Shown: piece after piece, positions 24,027 through 34,231 of the stretch | How the letters are laid out: every line of letters starts with the position of its first letter | Position numbering within the stretch: position 1 is the first letter of the stretch | From: Carex sylvatica | Lineage: Eukaryota > Streptophyta > Magnoliopsida > Poales > Cyperaceae | Direction of reading: 5' to 3' | DNA: 64,000 bases | Assembly (NCBI GenBank): GCA_964058845.1 | Contig: CAXKVR010000138.1 | Location: 372,001 to 436,000, forward strand | Notes under the pieces: model-generated | Seen by the model: only the letters and a program-made list of their open reading frames with translations | Databases searched by the model: none | What the model was told of the DNA's origin: nothing | Made by a program: the position numbers and the translations under genes

Positions 24027-24187
24027 GAGGTTCAATCTCTGCCGTTGCGCGATCCGTTCCGTAACAACTGAGGTTCAATCTCTGCCGTCCAACCACAAGT
24101 AAATCAACGACCGTAGGTAATCAACCTCATCGATCCGACCCTCTTATAATCAGCCAATAACCTTCCTCAACCTTTCTCTTTATAAAC
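24027..24187 (+). promoter_or_regulatory. H2B promoter: GATCCG motifs, CCAAT and TATA box
   Basis: TTTATAAACC gives a TATA box at about 24179-24187, 98 bases before the start codon. CCAAT lies at 24154-24158. GATCCG motifs (part of the histone octamer, reverse strand) lie at 24051-24056 and 24132-24137. A 19-base direct repeat, GAGGTTCAATCTCTGCCGT, occurs at about 24027-24045 and 24070-24088. Together these look like a compact S-phase histone promoter. Confidence 0.65.
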
Positions 24188-24284
24188 CACAAGCAAACCC
24201 AGTTTCACCTCATCCCAAAATCGAATAAAATCCCATCGATTGGCACCGTTCCCAGTTCCTCCAAAGCTCAACTACTGTAACTTA

Positions 24285-24707
24285 ATGGCGCCCAAGGCAG
24301 AGAAGAAGCCAGCGGAGAAGAAGCCCGCAAACGAGAAGGCGGAGAAGGCCCCTGCTGAGAAGAAGCCGCGTGGGGGAAAGAAGGTTCCGAAGGAAGGAGG
24401 CGGGGAGAAGAAGAAGAGGAAGGCGAAGAGCACTGAAACTTACAAGATCTACATCTTTAAGGTGTTGAAGCAGGTGCATCCGGACATTGGTATCTCTAGT
24501 AAGGCCATGTCCATCATGAACTCCTTCATCAACGATATCTTTGAGAAGTTGGCCACGGAGGCAGCCCGCCTGGCCCGGTACAACAAGAAGCCAACCATCA
24601 CTTCTCGTGAGATCCAGACCTCTGTCAGGCTTGTGCTTCCAGGCGAACTCGCCAAGCATGCTGTCTCTGAGGGGACCAAGGCTGTTACCAAGTTTACCAG
24701 TGCTTAG
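24285..24707 (+). CDS. H2B: histone H2B
   Basis: A single exon encodes 140 residues of nucleosomal H2B. The plant-type N-terminal tail has repeated AEKKPA blocks (residues 5-35) and a [19 protein letters not shown] junction. The histone fold is complete, with [37 protein letters not shown] and [20 protein letters not shown]. The C terminus AVTKFTSA places the conserved mono-ubiquitination lysine at 136. The ATG at 24285 is chosen because it gives the canonical [11 protein letters not shown] start, although the frame is open upstream. It lies on the same strand as the H2A.W gene 22 kb away, with unrelated genes between, so this is not a divergent H2A-H2B pair. Confidence 0.97.
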   Translation: MAPKAEKKPAEKKPANEKAEKAPAEKKPRGGKKVPKEGGGEKKKRKAKSTETYKIYIFKVLKQVHPDIGISSKAMSIMNSFINDIFEKLATEAARLARYNKKPTITSREIQTSVRLVLPGELAKHAVSEGTKAVTKFTSA

Positions 24708-25944
24708 TCTGATTTCGTGTTGGTTAGTTTTAGATTAGTGTGGATTGTGTTAGTTGTAGGATTAGATGGTGCTGTTGGAAATCTCAAGCAAGTGTATGTG
24801 TTTTGGTGAAAGGAAGTTGTAATTTGATGGTAAATCAGAGAAAAATACTAGTTTCAATTTTATATTTCTTTCTCTAGCAGCAATTAGCAATTACTATATC
24901 AATATTTCAGTATCCAGTGTTTATATTGAGGACACACTGAAGATGAATTTTTTTACGTCAATATGGAGGATATTTTGTGAAATTTACAGATTTAGTAAAT
25001 GCTGTGTTTGGGTGGTTTATTGGGAGTAAAAATTCTCTTGCTACCATAATTAAGTTGATATCTGGAAGGTGTATGTATTTTCTTTCCTTTTCCTTTTCCT
25101 TTTCCTTTTCTGTTATTTGTATTGAAACTACTGATACAGCCTAACAGCCATACAGCCACATAGGGTCAGCTTTGCTTTGTGGCATTTGATACTGGGTAAT
25201 CTCCTCTAACTAATTCAGTAACAAAATTAACAGCAGAAGAAGGTGAGGAAAATGGATAATGTGTTAGGAACTTAAGATGATCAACAGCCTTGTATATGCT
25301 TAATTACACGGCTACATGTTCTTATTCAACATTTGTAGATCTTACCTACCTAAACTAGAATTTGTATTATGTCATTCAAATGGCATTGCTGACGCTGGTA
25401 CTGAATCCAATTTGTCCATCCATTCTGATTGAATATTTGGAAGAAAACTTTTATCCAATTTACAAAACTAGTAATTCAAACAAATTGGATAGTCCGCTGT
25501 TGATGAATAAGAGAATTTGTCAATCATTCAGAAATTTGGTGCTCCATGGATCAGAAACTTATTTTTTCTTAAATGTTGTTGGTATTATTTGAACAAGGTG
25601 AATTCTGAAGTTTCCTTAAATAAGTTAATTTCATCAAAATACTATATTACCATTTATACAAAAAAAGAAGAATGATATTCAAAGTCTAGGCAGATCAAAT
25701 TTGTCATGCAAATATACAGCCAATCATGAACTTTTAATGAATACATTAAGTTACGAGGATTTAAAAAGAGTACACGAGATTAGTTACAAAACTGTAAGGG
25801 AAGAATGATGTGTTAAACATCCTTGGTTAGGTTCCTATGGTTCCATTACCATATGGTTTTAACTTTTAACTCATATCATCTCTTAATACACTTTTATGGC
25901 CCAGCGTAAGAGAAAAAGAAAATACAAATATATTAAAGAACTAA
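24708..25944. other. H2B 3' UTR and intergenic DNA with (CCTTTT)n
   Basis: A GT-rich 3' UTR follows the stop codon. A (TTTTCC)n microsatellite of about five units spans 25081-25110. The remainder has no recognisable gene. Confidence 0.45.
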
Positions 25945-25991
25945 GGCCCATGACGGCCCATTAAAGTAGCTATTTCATGCCTGAACCCTAA
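25945..25991 (+). promoter_or_regulatory. site II (GGCCCA) pair and telo-box of the RRM gene
   Basis: GGCCCA occurs at 25945-25950 and 25955-25960, and AACCCTAA at 25984-25991. Paired site II elements with a telo-box are characteristic of plant nuclear genes for mitochondrial and ribosomal proteins. This agrees with the predicted mitochondrial targeting of the RRM protein downstream. Confidence 0.6.
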
Positions 25992-26844
25992 CCGTTAATT
26001 CAGCTCAAACCGTTGCTCTCTTACTAAAAGTCTAGGGGTGCTAAATGGACAGAAAAGCTCGTGGACAAACGGACCTAGCAAATAATTAATTGATGCTGGA
26101 TGAGTTGCGATCTGAACAGAGCCCAAAGTTTCCATGTTCAAATTAATTTTTACATCCGAACCTGATTTGATCGATTACTTAAAAGACCATTGAGTAGTTC
26201 TTTCCGGTCGATAAACTTGTCCATTGAGACAAGCCCGTTTGATCAACTCAATCAATCTCTGGCTCTCAGTCTGCCACCGCTCTCAGTCCGCCTCTCTATC
26301 TCGCTCGCGCCGGCGCCGCTTCTCGTCCGTGGCGACACCTCTCCTCAGTCGCCATCGCCTCTTCTCCATCACATCGCCTCTTTTCAGTCGCCACCGCCTC
26401 TTCCCCTCAAGGTACAAATTTTTCTTTGAGTCAATTTCACAATTTTAGATGTCTTGAAGCAACTATGGAAGTACATAAGATACGTTAAATATTATAGAAG
26501 TCTCACTTGCTGGTCAACTTGTTTCCATGAAAAAAGATACAGTGAGGATTTCGGCCTCCAATGTTAGCTGAGGTACCTGAAGCAATCTTGTCCTGCGATT
26601 TTTCCATAGTTTAAAAATAGAATGCTTGTACCAGCTCTTTTTTGTGCATAAAGTGAGGAAAACTTCTGTCTCTCTGTCAAGGCAAGTGTGAGAATAATGA
26701 AATTAATCTGTTATAGGGCCGGGGCCTTCCAATGAATATCTCTTTAAACAAGTCCAAGTGAAATAGTTTTATAACTGGAGAATTTTTTTCAAGTTTCGAC
26801 CATTTACACAATTTGCAGTTTGGCATCAAAACCTAGGAGTTTAA

Positions 26845-27680
26845 ATGTGGTGTGGTGCAATCTCCAGCTCAAAACTGAGCTTCTTTTCCAAGCTGTATCA
26901 GAGGAACTTTTGCTCTGAAGTTTTTGTTTCCCGTAAGTTTCAATCCCCTCCCAAAATGGTTTTCTTCTTTTGTATACTGACTAGTGTAATCAGGTTTATT
27001 AATTGATATATTTTGGTTTTATAGGATTGTCACATTACACAACTGAAGACGAATTGAAAAAAACTTTTTTGCACTTTGGAAAAATAAAAGAAGGTATTTA
27101 TAGTTATTTATTTCTTGTGCTTTAGTTTTCTTTGTTAGAATTAATTTTCTAACTGTTTTGTTGCTTCTCTTGCTTAGTAAGGCTTGCTAGAGATGAGAAA
27201 ACACAAAGGCTGAAAGGATTTGGTTTTGTCAGGTTTGAATCTGACACAGCAGCAGAAAAGGCAATCAAGGGCATGGATAAAAGAGTACTAATTTGATAAA
27301 ATGTTCTTGATAAAATATATATTGTGTGACATTTTGATCTTACGAGACTTTAAAATCAGTTCAACTTTATTTGTATAAATCCTTGATTCTAGGCATGGAG
27401 CATGGTAATGTTTGACTTACATTATATGGTGGAACCAATTTATGTACAGTTTATCTGCTAGCTCTTACAACAACAATTCGAAACTTACCTTACTCCAATT
27501 TTACACCTAGTTGTTACTCCATCGAGTGCAAATCCTTAATTCTGATTTACTCGAGATCTTTTATGTATTATCAATCACAAGCAATGGTGTTACTTTGAGA
27601 CTCCTATTTTTATTTCTTTCTTGCAGATAATTCAAGGTAGGTTAATATTTGTGGAAATGGCCAAGTCAAAACCTGAGTAA
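26845..27680 (+). CDS. small RRM RNA-binding protein, probably mitochondrial
   Basis: Coding exons 26845-26932, 27025-27093, 27178-27284 and 27627-27680 join in frame to 105 residues. Residues 1-22 (MWCGAISSSKLSFFSKLYQR ...) are rich in Ser, Lys and Arg and lack acidic residues, as in a mitochondrial presequence. One RRM fills the rest, with RNP2-like VFVSRL (26-31), TTEDELKKTFLHFGKI, RNP1 KGFGFVRF (65-72) and the last strand GRLIFVEMAK. Family knowledge: such single-RRM organelle proteins bind RNA in editing, splicing or stability. A C/T-rich 5' UTR exon probably ends at 26411 (AAG/GTACAA), with an intron before the start codon. The site II/telo-box promoter fits. RNP2 has Arg30 where Gly/Asn is more usual. 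Confidence 0.85.
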
Positions 27681-28321
27681 GACATGGCTCACTAGTCTTT
27701 ATTTATTTGTTTATTTATGTCTCTTGCCATCTATATATTCACCATTAACTCCTTCAAATGCGTTATGTTGTGGCTTGAACTGTGCTGTCCCTTCACTGCG
27801 CCCTCAATATGGTACCAGTACTGTGCTGGCTCTTTACTGTGCCCTCATTTCCAAAAAAAAAAATGAAAAGTATGATTGGTCTAATATTCTTAAAAAAACT
27901 TGAGATTCTCGGACAATGAATTAACTTGAAAATCTTGCTAATCCCCAGAAATAACTACTAAAAATAAATTCTAGTATTTTTATTGTGTGATCAAACATCT
28001 TAAAATTTGCAATAATCCATATTTTATTTTATGGAATATTACTAGATAACCATTTGTAAGGCTAACAACATATCTGCTAATCTTTTTCTATTTTTAGAAA
28101 CTTCTTTGACTTTTGTGGAATGTTCTCAAAATTGGTTTAGTTAATCCATTGTCAATGGATCCCAATTTATTTTATTTAGAACTAATGTAAAATGATATAT
28201 AGTTGCCACACCATTTTTATTGAAATGTCGTTTCATGGTTTCTCCTTTGAAATGTTGATTGCATGGGTTTTCGCATCCAGTAAATACTTCAAAATTTATT
28301 CAGTTGTTTTTTATTGCCCAG
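27681..28321. other. RRM gene 3' region or intron
   Basis: A GTAAGA donor overlaps the RRM stop codon (CCTGA/GTAAGAC). The transcript may therefore continue through a 3' UTR intron to the acceptor at 28321. Otherwise the sequence is AT-rich with no gene. Confidence 0.35.
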
Positions 28322-28413
28322 GTGATTCTGACATGTTGGTAGTAGAAGATAGAATTCGGGATCTGCCAAAGATCGGCGAAGTAAAATATATTCGGACGGG
28401 TCAATCTAAATAA
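28322..28413 (+). other. candidate orphan or 3' terminal exon
   Basis: A good acceptor (TTTTTTATTGCCCAG) precedes an open stretch reading DSDMLVVEDRIRDLPKIGEV, then KYIRTGQSK and a stop. The phase does not fit the upstream RRM exon: joining from the donor at its stop codon gives GAG TGA. The stretch is therefore a non-coding 3' UTR exon of that gene, a relic exon, or part of an unrecognised gene. I do not recognise the peptide. Confidence 0.3.
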
Positions 28414-28797
28414 TTTTTTTATGGAAGCTTTTGCAATTCCTGGCTTGACTAAATGTTGACCTCCTGTTTTTTTTTTTTTTTTTGGGCTTCAGTCCATGGC
28501 TTTATTTAAGCTATTTCTTTCCAAGAACTTGTACAATGTACAATCTTGTTTGTTGCTATGTTGATTGAGAAAGATTTTATTCGTCACATCAGACATCGCT
28601 ATGCTCTTTTTACTGGCATTTGATTTTATACCTCTTGTGCTTTAAGTTATTAAAGGCGACAGATCAGGAAAACGAACAACTGTTATGCACAAAAAGATTT
28701 GAAACAACCAAATTGATCTATATAATTCAAAAGTTAAGCACTGGACTCGACTCTTTTGGTTTTCAGAAGCGTGATTCCTCATCTCCGGTGTAGTTCC

Positions 28798-28889
28798 CCT
28801 TCTGAGACAGCATACCTGGTAAGATGGGAACTTGAGAAGCATCCCTTCTGAGACAGCATACCTGGTGAGATGGGAACTTGAGAAAGCAT
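28798..28889. repeat. tandem duplication with a 45-bp unit
   Basis: CCTTCTGAGACAGCATACCT ... AACTTGAGAAGCAT occurs twice head to tail (28798-28842 and 28843-28889) with only three differences. The similarity implies a recent duplication. No coding function is evident. Confidence 0.85.
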
Positions 28890-30778
28890 CGCCAGCCAAA
28901 AATTCAAAAGATTTTGAGATGGGTCATAAAGAGGGGGGGAAGGAAATAAATTAATGGGAAGTGGCATTAGAAAACTAGGTGATGACAGGATGGTGTACTA
29001 TGGAAGATGCAATTCTGAAGCTTAATTGATGAAGGATTTACAAGAAATCTTATATTGGCATCAGTTATAATGATTTTTTTTTTGGCATGACCTAATTCAA
29101 ACTGAATGGATGAATGGCCATGTATTAAATCTGATATTGGCATAAGCAGGGCCAATAGAACAACATGATAACTTAATTTCGAACTTAAATGATCCACGAC
29201 CAAAAGGATTATTGCAGTGGTAGAGACGAGCATATTTCATTCGTATGGTCTTTGAACAAAAATCTGCGTTAATTAGTTAACATAAGTAATATTAAAATTA
29301 GTTTGGGGAAAGATACAGACGTGTTAATGAACTTAGTCTTCACCTGATTTATGATGCTGTTTGGAATGCATAAAGAGGTATTGGCACACGATTCTCCAAA
29401 GAGGTATTGGCTACGATTCAGGTGCAATAAAATAACTTTTTTCTTTTTCTTTTTAGATATCCAATTAAATGTTCTTAAACCATTTTCTTCTATCCCCATC
29501 ACACGCAGGTCCTTATATGCGGTCATACTCTACTACAAATTGAAGAAGAAGTAAGGTCCCTGCCTTTCCGGTCAGTTCTTTTCTTTTGTCAAATGTGTCT
29601 TCGCTGGGGTGTGCTTCAAACAATGGAAAATTGAAGTTTGCTTTTGTTGGATAGGACCTTTTCATTCTGTGACTAGCCCCTTCAACAGTTAATTAAACTG
29701 AAATGGATATTGAAGTTAACATACCTTTATTTTAAAAAGAAAGAAGAAAAGGTAATTACTCAGATAAATGGTTACGAAAACTGAGTTATCCTCTGTTTTC
29801 ACTTAGGCGTTGTAGAAAACTATGAATGAGGGAAACTTCTCATGGTTGAAATTGTTACAAATAGAAAAGAAAAATTAATAAATCTTGCTCGTACACCTTT
29901 AATTAGGCAGCAATTTTGTTCTTGTTCGTGAATCCATGTACCATAATTTCCTGATGGATCATGATAACATGATAAAAACCTTCCAAAACAAGCCTTATCA
30001 ATCCCTCACTTGTCAGAATGTCAGTTAATCGATCTTTTCCATTATATTTCACTAGAGGAAATGAATACGTTCAAAGTGCTACATATGAAAATCATTCAAT
30101 CAGTTATTTAATTAGCATCCAAAAATTCATAATACAAATTAATTCAGATTAACAGTTGGATAGGTGATTGTTACAGAATGTAAGATTGTGAAGAAAGAAA
30201 ATATTTCGTATAAATAAAAGTTTTTGGAAGTAATTGTTGCAAATGAAAGCACCTCCTACTCTTCATGCTCCAGTTATATATGTACGTGCATGCAGTGAAT
30301 ACGCGCAGTATATATATAGGGAACAAAGACATGGAATAAAAGAAAAAATTTCAATCTTCTGATTCACAAATCACAATAAGAAAATATGCATACTAATTAC
30401 TATATATATATATATGATGAGAACATGCGGCAGCTCATTAATACGCTATCTAGCAGAATTAATTAAACTGTAATATGAGGACATAGCTGAATCAAAAGAA
30501 ATAAAGAATAAGATTAAAAAATATCCATCCATCATCAAGCACATAAAGTTGTATATATATACATAACATTTGTAAGCAAATTCAAATCAAGCATTAGTCA
30601 TTCCGATACATAATTCGACTCGGTATACAATTAATTCTCTTTGCATGATATATACAAAACTTACACACAAAAAACAAATCTGTGGATAATTAGAATTTTT
30701 TTGGGGATTGTGGATATTTAAAGAAAAAGAAGAAGAAGAGAATTGTTTCCAAAATTAAACCATCACCAGCTCTACTCT
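28890..30778. other. intergenic DNA between the RRM and zinc-finger genes
   Basis: No gene is recognised. A short repeat (AAAGAGGTATTGG twice near 29370-29410) and several TA microsatellites are present. The last 150 bases hold the presumed 3' UTR of the minus-strand zinc-finger gene. Confidence 0.4.
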
Positions 30779-31279
30779 TCACAAAAAGGTCAGGGTGACT
30801 ATCTCACGATCTTTCCTGCACTCAATCCCTTCTTCTATTAATGGAGGCAAGTTCAAATCCCACAAAACATCATTCTTAGTATTCTTAACACCTCCCGCAA
30901 TGCCTTCAAACCGAAACCCCTCATTTACCGGTCGGTGCCGCCTCATGTGACCGCCTAGTGCTTGGCCAATAGCAAACTCAAGCCCACAGATGGAGCACTC
31001 ATGCAACTTGGGTTTAGGCAGTGCACCCAATTTGGAATCGGTGCATTCGCTGGGACCTAACCTTGGTTTTTTGTGGCTAGCACGGTGGCCACCTAGTGCT
31101 TGGAAGGAACTGAATTGTCTGTAGCATGTTTTGCACTCGAAAACCCGTTCTTCATGTGCCAGATAATATGGCACAAAATCTGTACTTTCGGCTCCATTTT
31201 GGGAGAAAAGCATCAAAACATTGGCCATGTCGATACTCTCCACCTGATAAGCACCTGTTAGATCCCTCGCTCTCTTCAT
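30779..31279 (-). CDS. C2H2 zinc-finger repressor, ZAT11/ZAT12-like (C1-2i class)
   Basis: An intronless 166-residue nuclear transcription repressor. Near the N terminus, ESIDMANVLMLF (14-25) matches the L-box of this class. Finger 1 is FECKTCYRQFSSFQALGGHR (Cys49, Cys52, His65, His69). Finger 2 is HECSICGLEFAIGQALGGHM (Cys95, Cys98, His111, His115). Both carry the plant-specific QALGGH helix. The C-terminal DLNLPP (141-146) is an EAR motif that recruits TOPLESS-type co-repressors. Length and layout match stress-responsive ZAT factors, which act in cold, oxidative and wounding responses. The assignment to stress is by family only. The start is the first ATG in the frame and gives the usual MKRAR-type N terminus. 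Confidence 0.95.
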   Translation of the reverse strand: MKRARDLTGAYQVESIDMANVLMLFSQNGAESTDFVPYYLAHEERVFECKTCYRQFSSFQALGGHRASHKKPRLGPSECTDSKLGALPKPKLHECSICGLEFAIGQALGGHMRRHRPVNEGFRFEGIAGGVKNTKNDVLWDLNLPPLIEEGIECRKDREIVTLTFL

Positions 31280-31410
31280 TAATTGTTTTTTTAAAAAAAA
31301 AAGAAGGTAAATTAGTAGATAAAAACAAATTAGCGAGAGAGGTAGAGGGTAGCAAAAGATGATATAAAAGGAGAAGAAGGATTATCAATGGAAAAGATGT
31401 GTAAAGGTAT

Positions 31411-31424
31411 ACCTATATATATAA
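31411..31424 (-). promoter_or_regulatory. probable TATA box of the zinc-finger gene
   Basis: On the minus strand the sequence reads GTTATATATATAGGT, about 135 bases upstream of the start codon, followed by a C/T-rich leader (31315-31390). Position and sequence suit a TATA box; no other element is clear. Confidence 0.5.
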
Positions 31425-31429
31425 CAAGA

Positions 31430-33040
31430 GATGATTCAATTGGACTTGTTATTTTAATATCAACTGACTCTTTTTTTGCATTAGTTTCCTTGAAGACTTA
31501 AAAACTTCCATAGTGACCCGTACGGCTCACAAATTAGCAGCTGATGTAATGTTGACTCTATTTTTGTACCAAAATTTAATATATTAATTTGTACTTATCT
31601 TCATCAATTGAGTTGTACCAGTCAAGGAAATTTGCAACACCTTCAGAATAAATTATCACAATTAATTATACGGAGCTTGGAAGGGTTTATGTTCAAAAAG
31701 AACTTACGATCGAGTGCCTCAAGTGTTATTTTTTATTCCTCCAAAAGTCAATAAGGTTTTCTTGCTGTAACAAGTAATGACATGAATAATCCACTCCTCG
31801 GGTCTCTTCTTTGTTTTACCCTCTTCTTTGTTTTGCTTTGTTAATCTTTATAGTTCGGAAGGGTTAAGAGAAAGTTAACGTTGACTTGGGAATTGTTTAT
31901 ATTATCTCCTCATCTCCAACACTCCTTTAATTTTAATTTAATATATAGTTCTCCATGGATCTGTACGTACGTAGCTCTGTCGAGTTTTACACCGTTAAGC
32001 ATTCGAGCAGATTAACATGTTAATATATATTACTCGATCGATTTTATAGGAACTCTTGTTTGTATATAAATATATAATTAATTATGCTAATGCTAGGATT
32101 TTTTGGATCTTGCATATGTCGGTACCGGCAGTCAAAGCACTTACCAGCAATGGCATGGTAATTTGAACTATAACAATAAGAAGTAATTAAAAGTGCTCAA
32201 AGTTATTTATCATAAATTAATTAATTAAAAAATCATGATGCAATTATGACCTGATACATAGATCATCAGAAACACATTCAAACACAGGTAGAGAGTACAA
32301 TGCAATCGGAAGTAAACATGCAGCAGGAGATCATAGAGATCGAAACGATCACATCCCTAGCTACTCAATTATTGTGTTTTAATTTTAAGTAATTAATTTG
32401 TTGTTGTGCGAGCAACTGAGCATCATCTTAGCACGCGCACACCAACAGATCATAAGCTAAATAAATCAATTGACTTTGCTGATTGCTCCATTCGATTAAT
32501 TGTCAACTCCTGTCATTTTCATCTAAAAGTAGAATTATGCATCCACTAGATATGAATAATTTCGAGTATGGATTAAGTGAAGCTGTGTTGAAATTAACAA
32601 TTGTATCAATTGGGACAGCTCACCATCTCTTCTTCTCTTCTTCTTTTTCTTTTTTAGTTTTGAGACATGTAGGTAGGTCTATAATTTTAGGTTTGTCTTC
32701 TAGAACTTATATCAGGTCTCTGCAACAATTAATTAATTGATTTGAAATAATACAAGAATATTGGAAAAAAGTTCTGCGAAACTAGCTTTCTGTTACTAAT
32801 GAAATTTTAACAGTTTAATTAACATGACTTGGTTCATTTGAAGTTTATAACTTGTTTGATGAAAGGCTAAATTTCTTTCAAATTGACCAAATTTATAAAA
32901 CACCACCGTTAAAATTTATAAATTATTTGATGAAAGGCTAAATTTCTTTCAAATTGACCAAATTTGAAACGCACCTTATTTAAATAATTAATTATACATC
33001 TACAAGTTTTATTTTTTAAATTTAAATAATAGTTTTTAAA
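31430..33040. other. intergenic DNA with a 71-bp tandem duplication
   Basis: No gene is seen. GATGAAAGGCTAAATTTCTT ... GACCAAATTT is duplicated in tandem at about 32843-32913 and 32914-32969. A large transposon nest starts immediately after. Confidence 0.45.
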
Positions 33041-34231
33041 AGTCAGATGTAGGGGTGTTCAAACGGTTTGGTTTGTTCGGTTTTTTGTTGAGTATTTTGT
33101 GTATACGTAATTGTACTTGATTCATACTCTTTTTGTCTTTAAATTTATTATCTTCAATACTAAAAAAAAGGATTGATTGCAAGCGCACAATCTATCCTTG
33201 TAGTACTTAGGGTGTCGAACCTCAGAGAGTAAAGTTAAAACTTAAGCTTAAACTTTATCAATTAATTTCAGAAAAATAAAAAAGAGATAAAGTAAAAAGT
33301 AGAAAGGGGGGGGGGGTATTTGTTCTAATAATCCTAAGTTTGGGTTTAATACCCGAAAGAGAGGAGTTTTAAACAATAAATATAAAATAAAGAGAAAATA
33401 AAAGAAAGTTTAGGTTGCTTTCAAGTTGAGAAGATCTAGGGGTATTCGATCTACAATTCCTTGCTAATTCTATTTATTTGGTATTATATTGTTTAAATTC
33501 ATATTTGATTATGATGAGGTTTCTAACTTATGTTAGCCTTGGAACAATTATTGATATAACTAAATTGGGTGGATAGATTAATATTCCGTCATTGTTATGG
33601 CTGTCACTACCTAATCGGAATTTTTAAGTCACATGCTCCAAAATTATACCAATATTTGTTCTAAGGTGTTCTAATTAGGTTTTCACTTCAATTTAATACT
33701 TCACCAAAACCTCCCCTTAATTTCTAAAAATCCGGTTTAGCTCTCAAAATTAGTCCATTGATAAGCTAAATCGTAAGGTATCTATTTATGATCTCAATTA
33801 GTACTCTCCTTACCTTGACCAATGCTAGAGTTTAACAAACTAAAGCAAAAAAACATGACATAGCACAATTTCAAATTACTCTAATTCATTAAACCTAACC
33901 AGGTGAACTCATAATTGCAAGTACTAATAAAATCATAAATAATAATTCACAAAAATTAACATCAAATCAAACAATCATAATAAAAATAATAAAACTGAAC
34001 AAGTAGAATTAAACAAGCTCATGCATTGACTTAAACTCCTAGAGAGAGATCTACTATCTCTTGGAGAGATCCATTACAAAGTTTGGCAAAAGTAAGAAGA
34101 AATGAAATAAAACAATGATTACACCCTTTATCGCTATATTTTATGGAAATGAACATGCACCAAGTGGTGAGAGAGAGAGAGAGAATGGATCCCTTGAATA
34201 GAAAATGAACCCCCATTTATATAGCAAAAGA

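Noticed and set aside
24282..24691. Minus-strand open frames of up to 125 codons over H2B
   Set aside because: They are shadows of the GC-rich H2B coding sequence with no family resemblance.
1764..24707. A coordinated H2A-H2B histone cluster
   Set aside because: The two genes are 22 kb apart on the same strand with unrelated genes and transposons between them, and do not share a bidirectional promoter.
33165..33200. Ending X1 at the TTGCAAGCGCACAATC block
   Set aside because: That position has no matching target duplication; extending to 33086 gives TTTTT on both sides and matches the X2 end.
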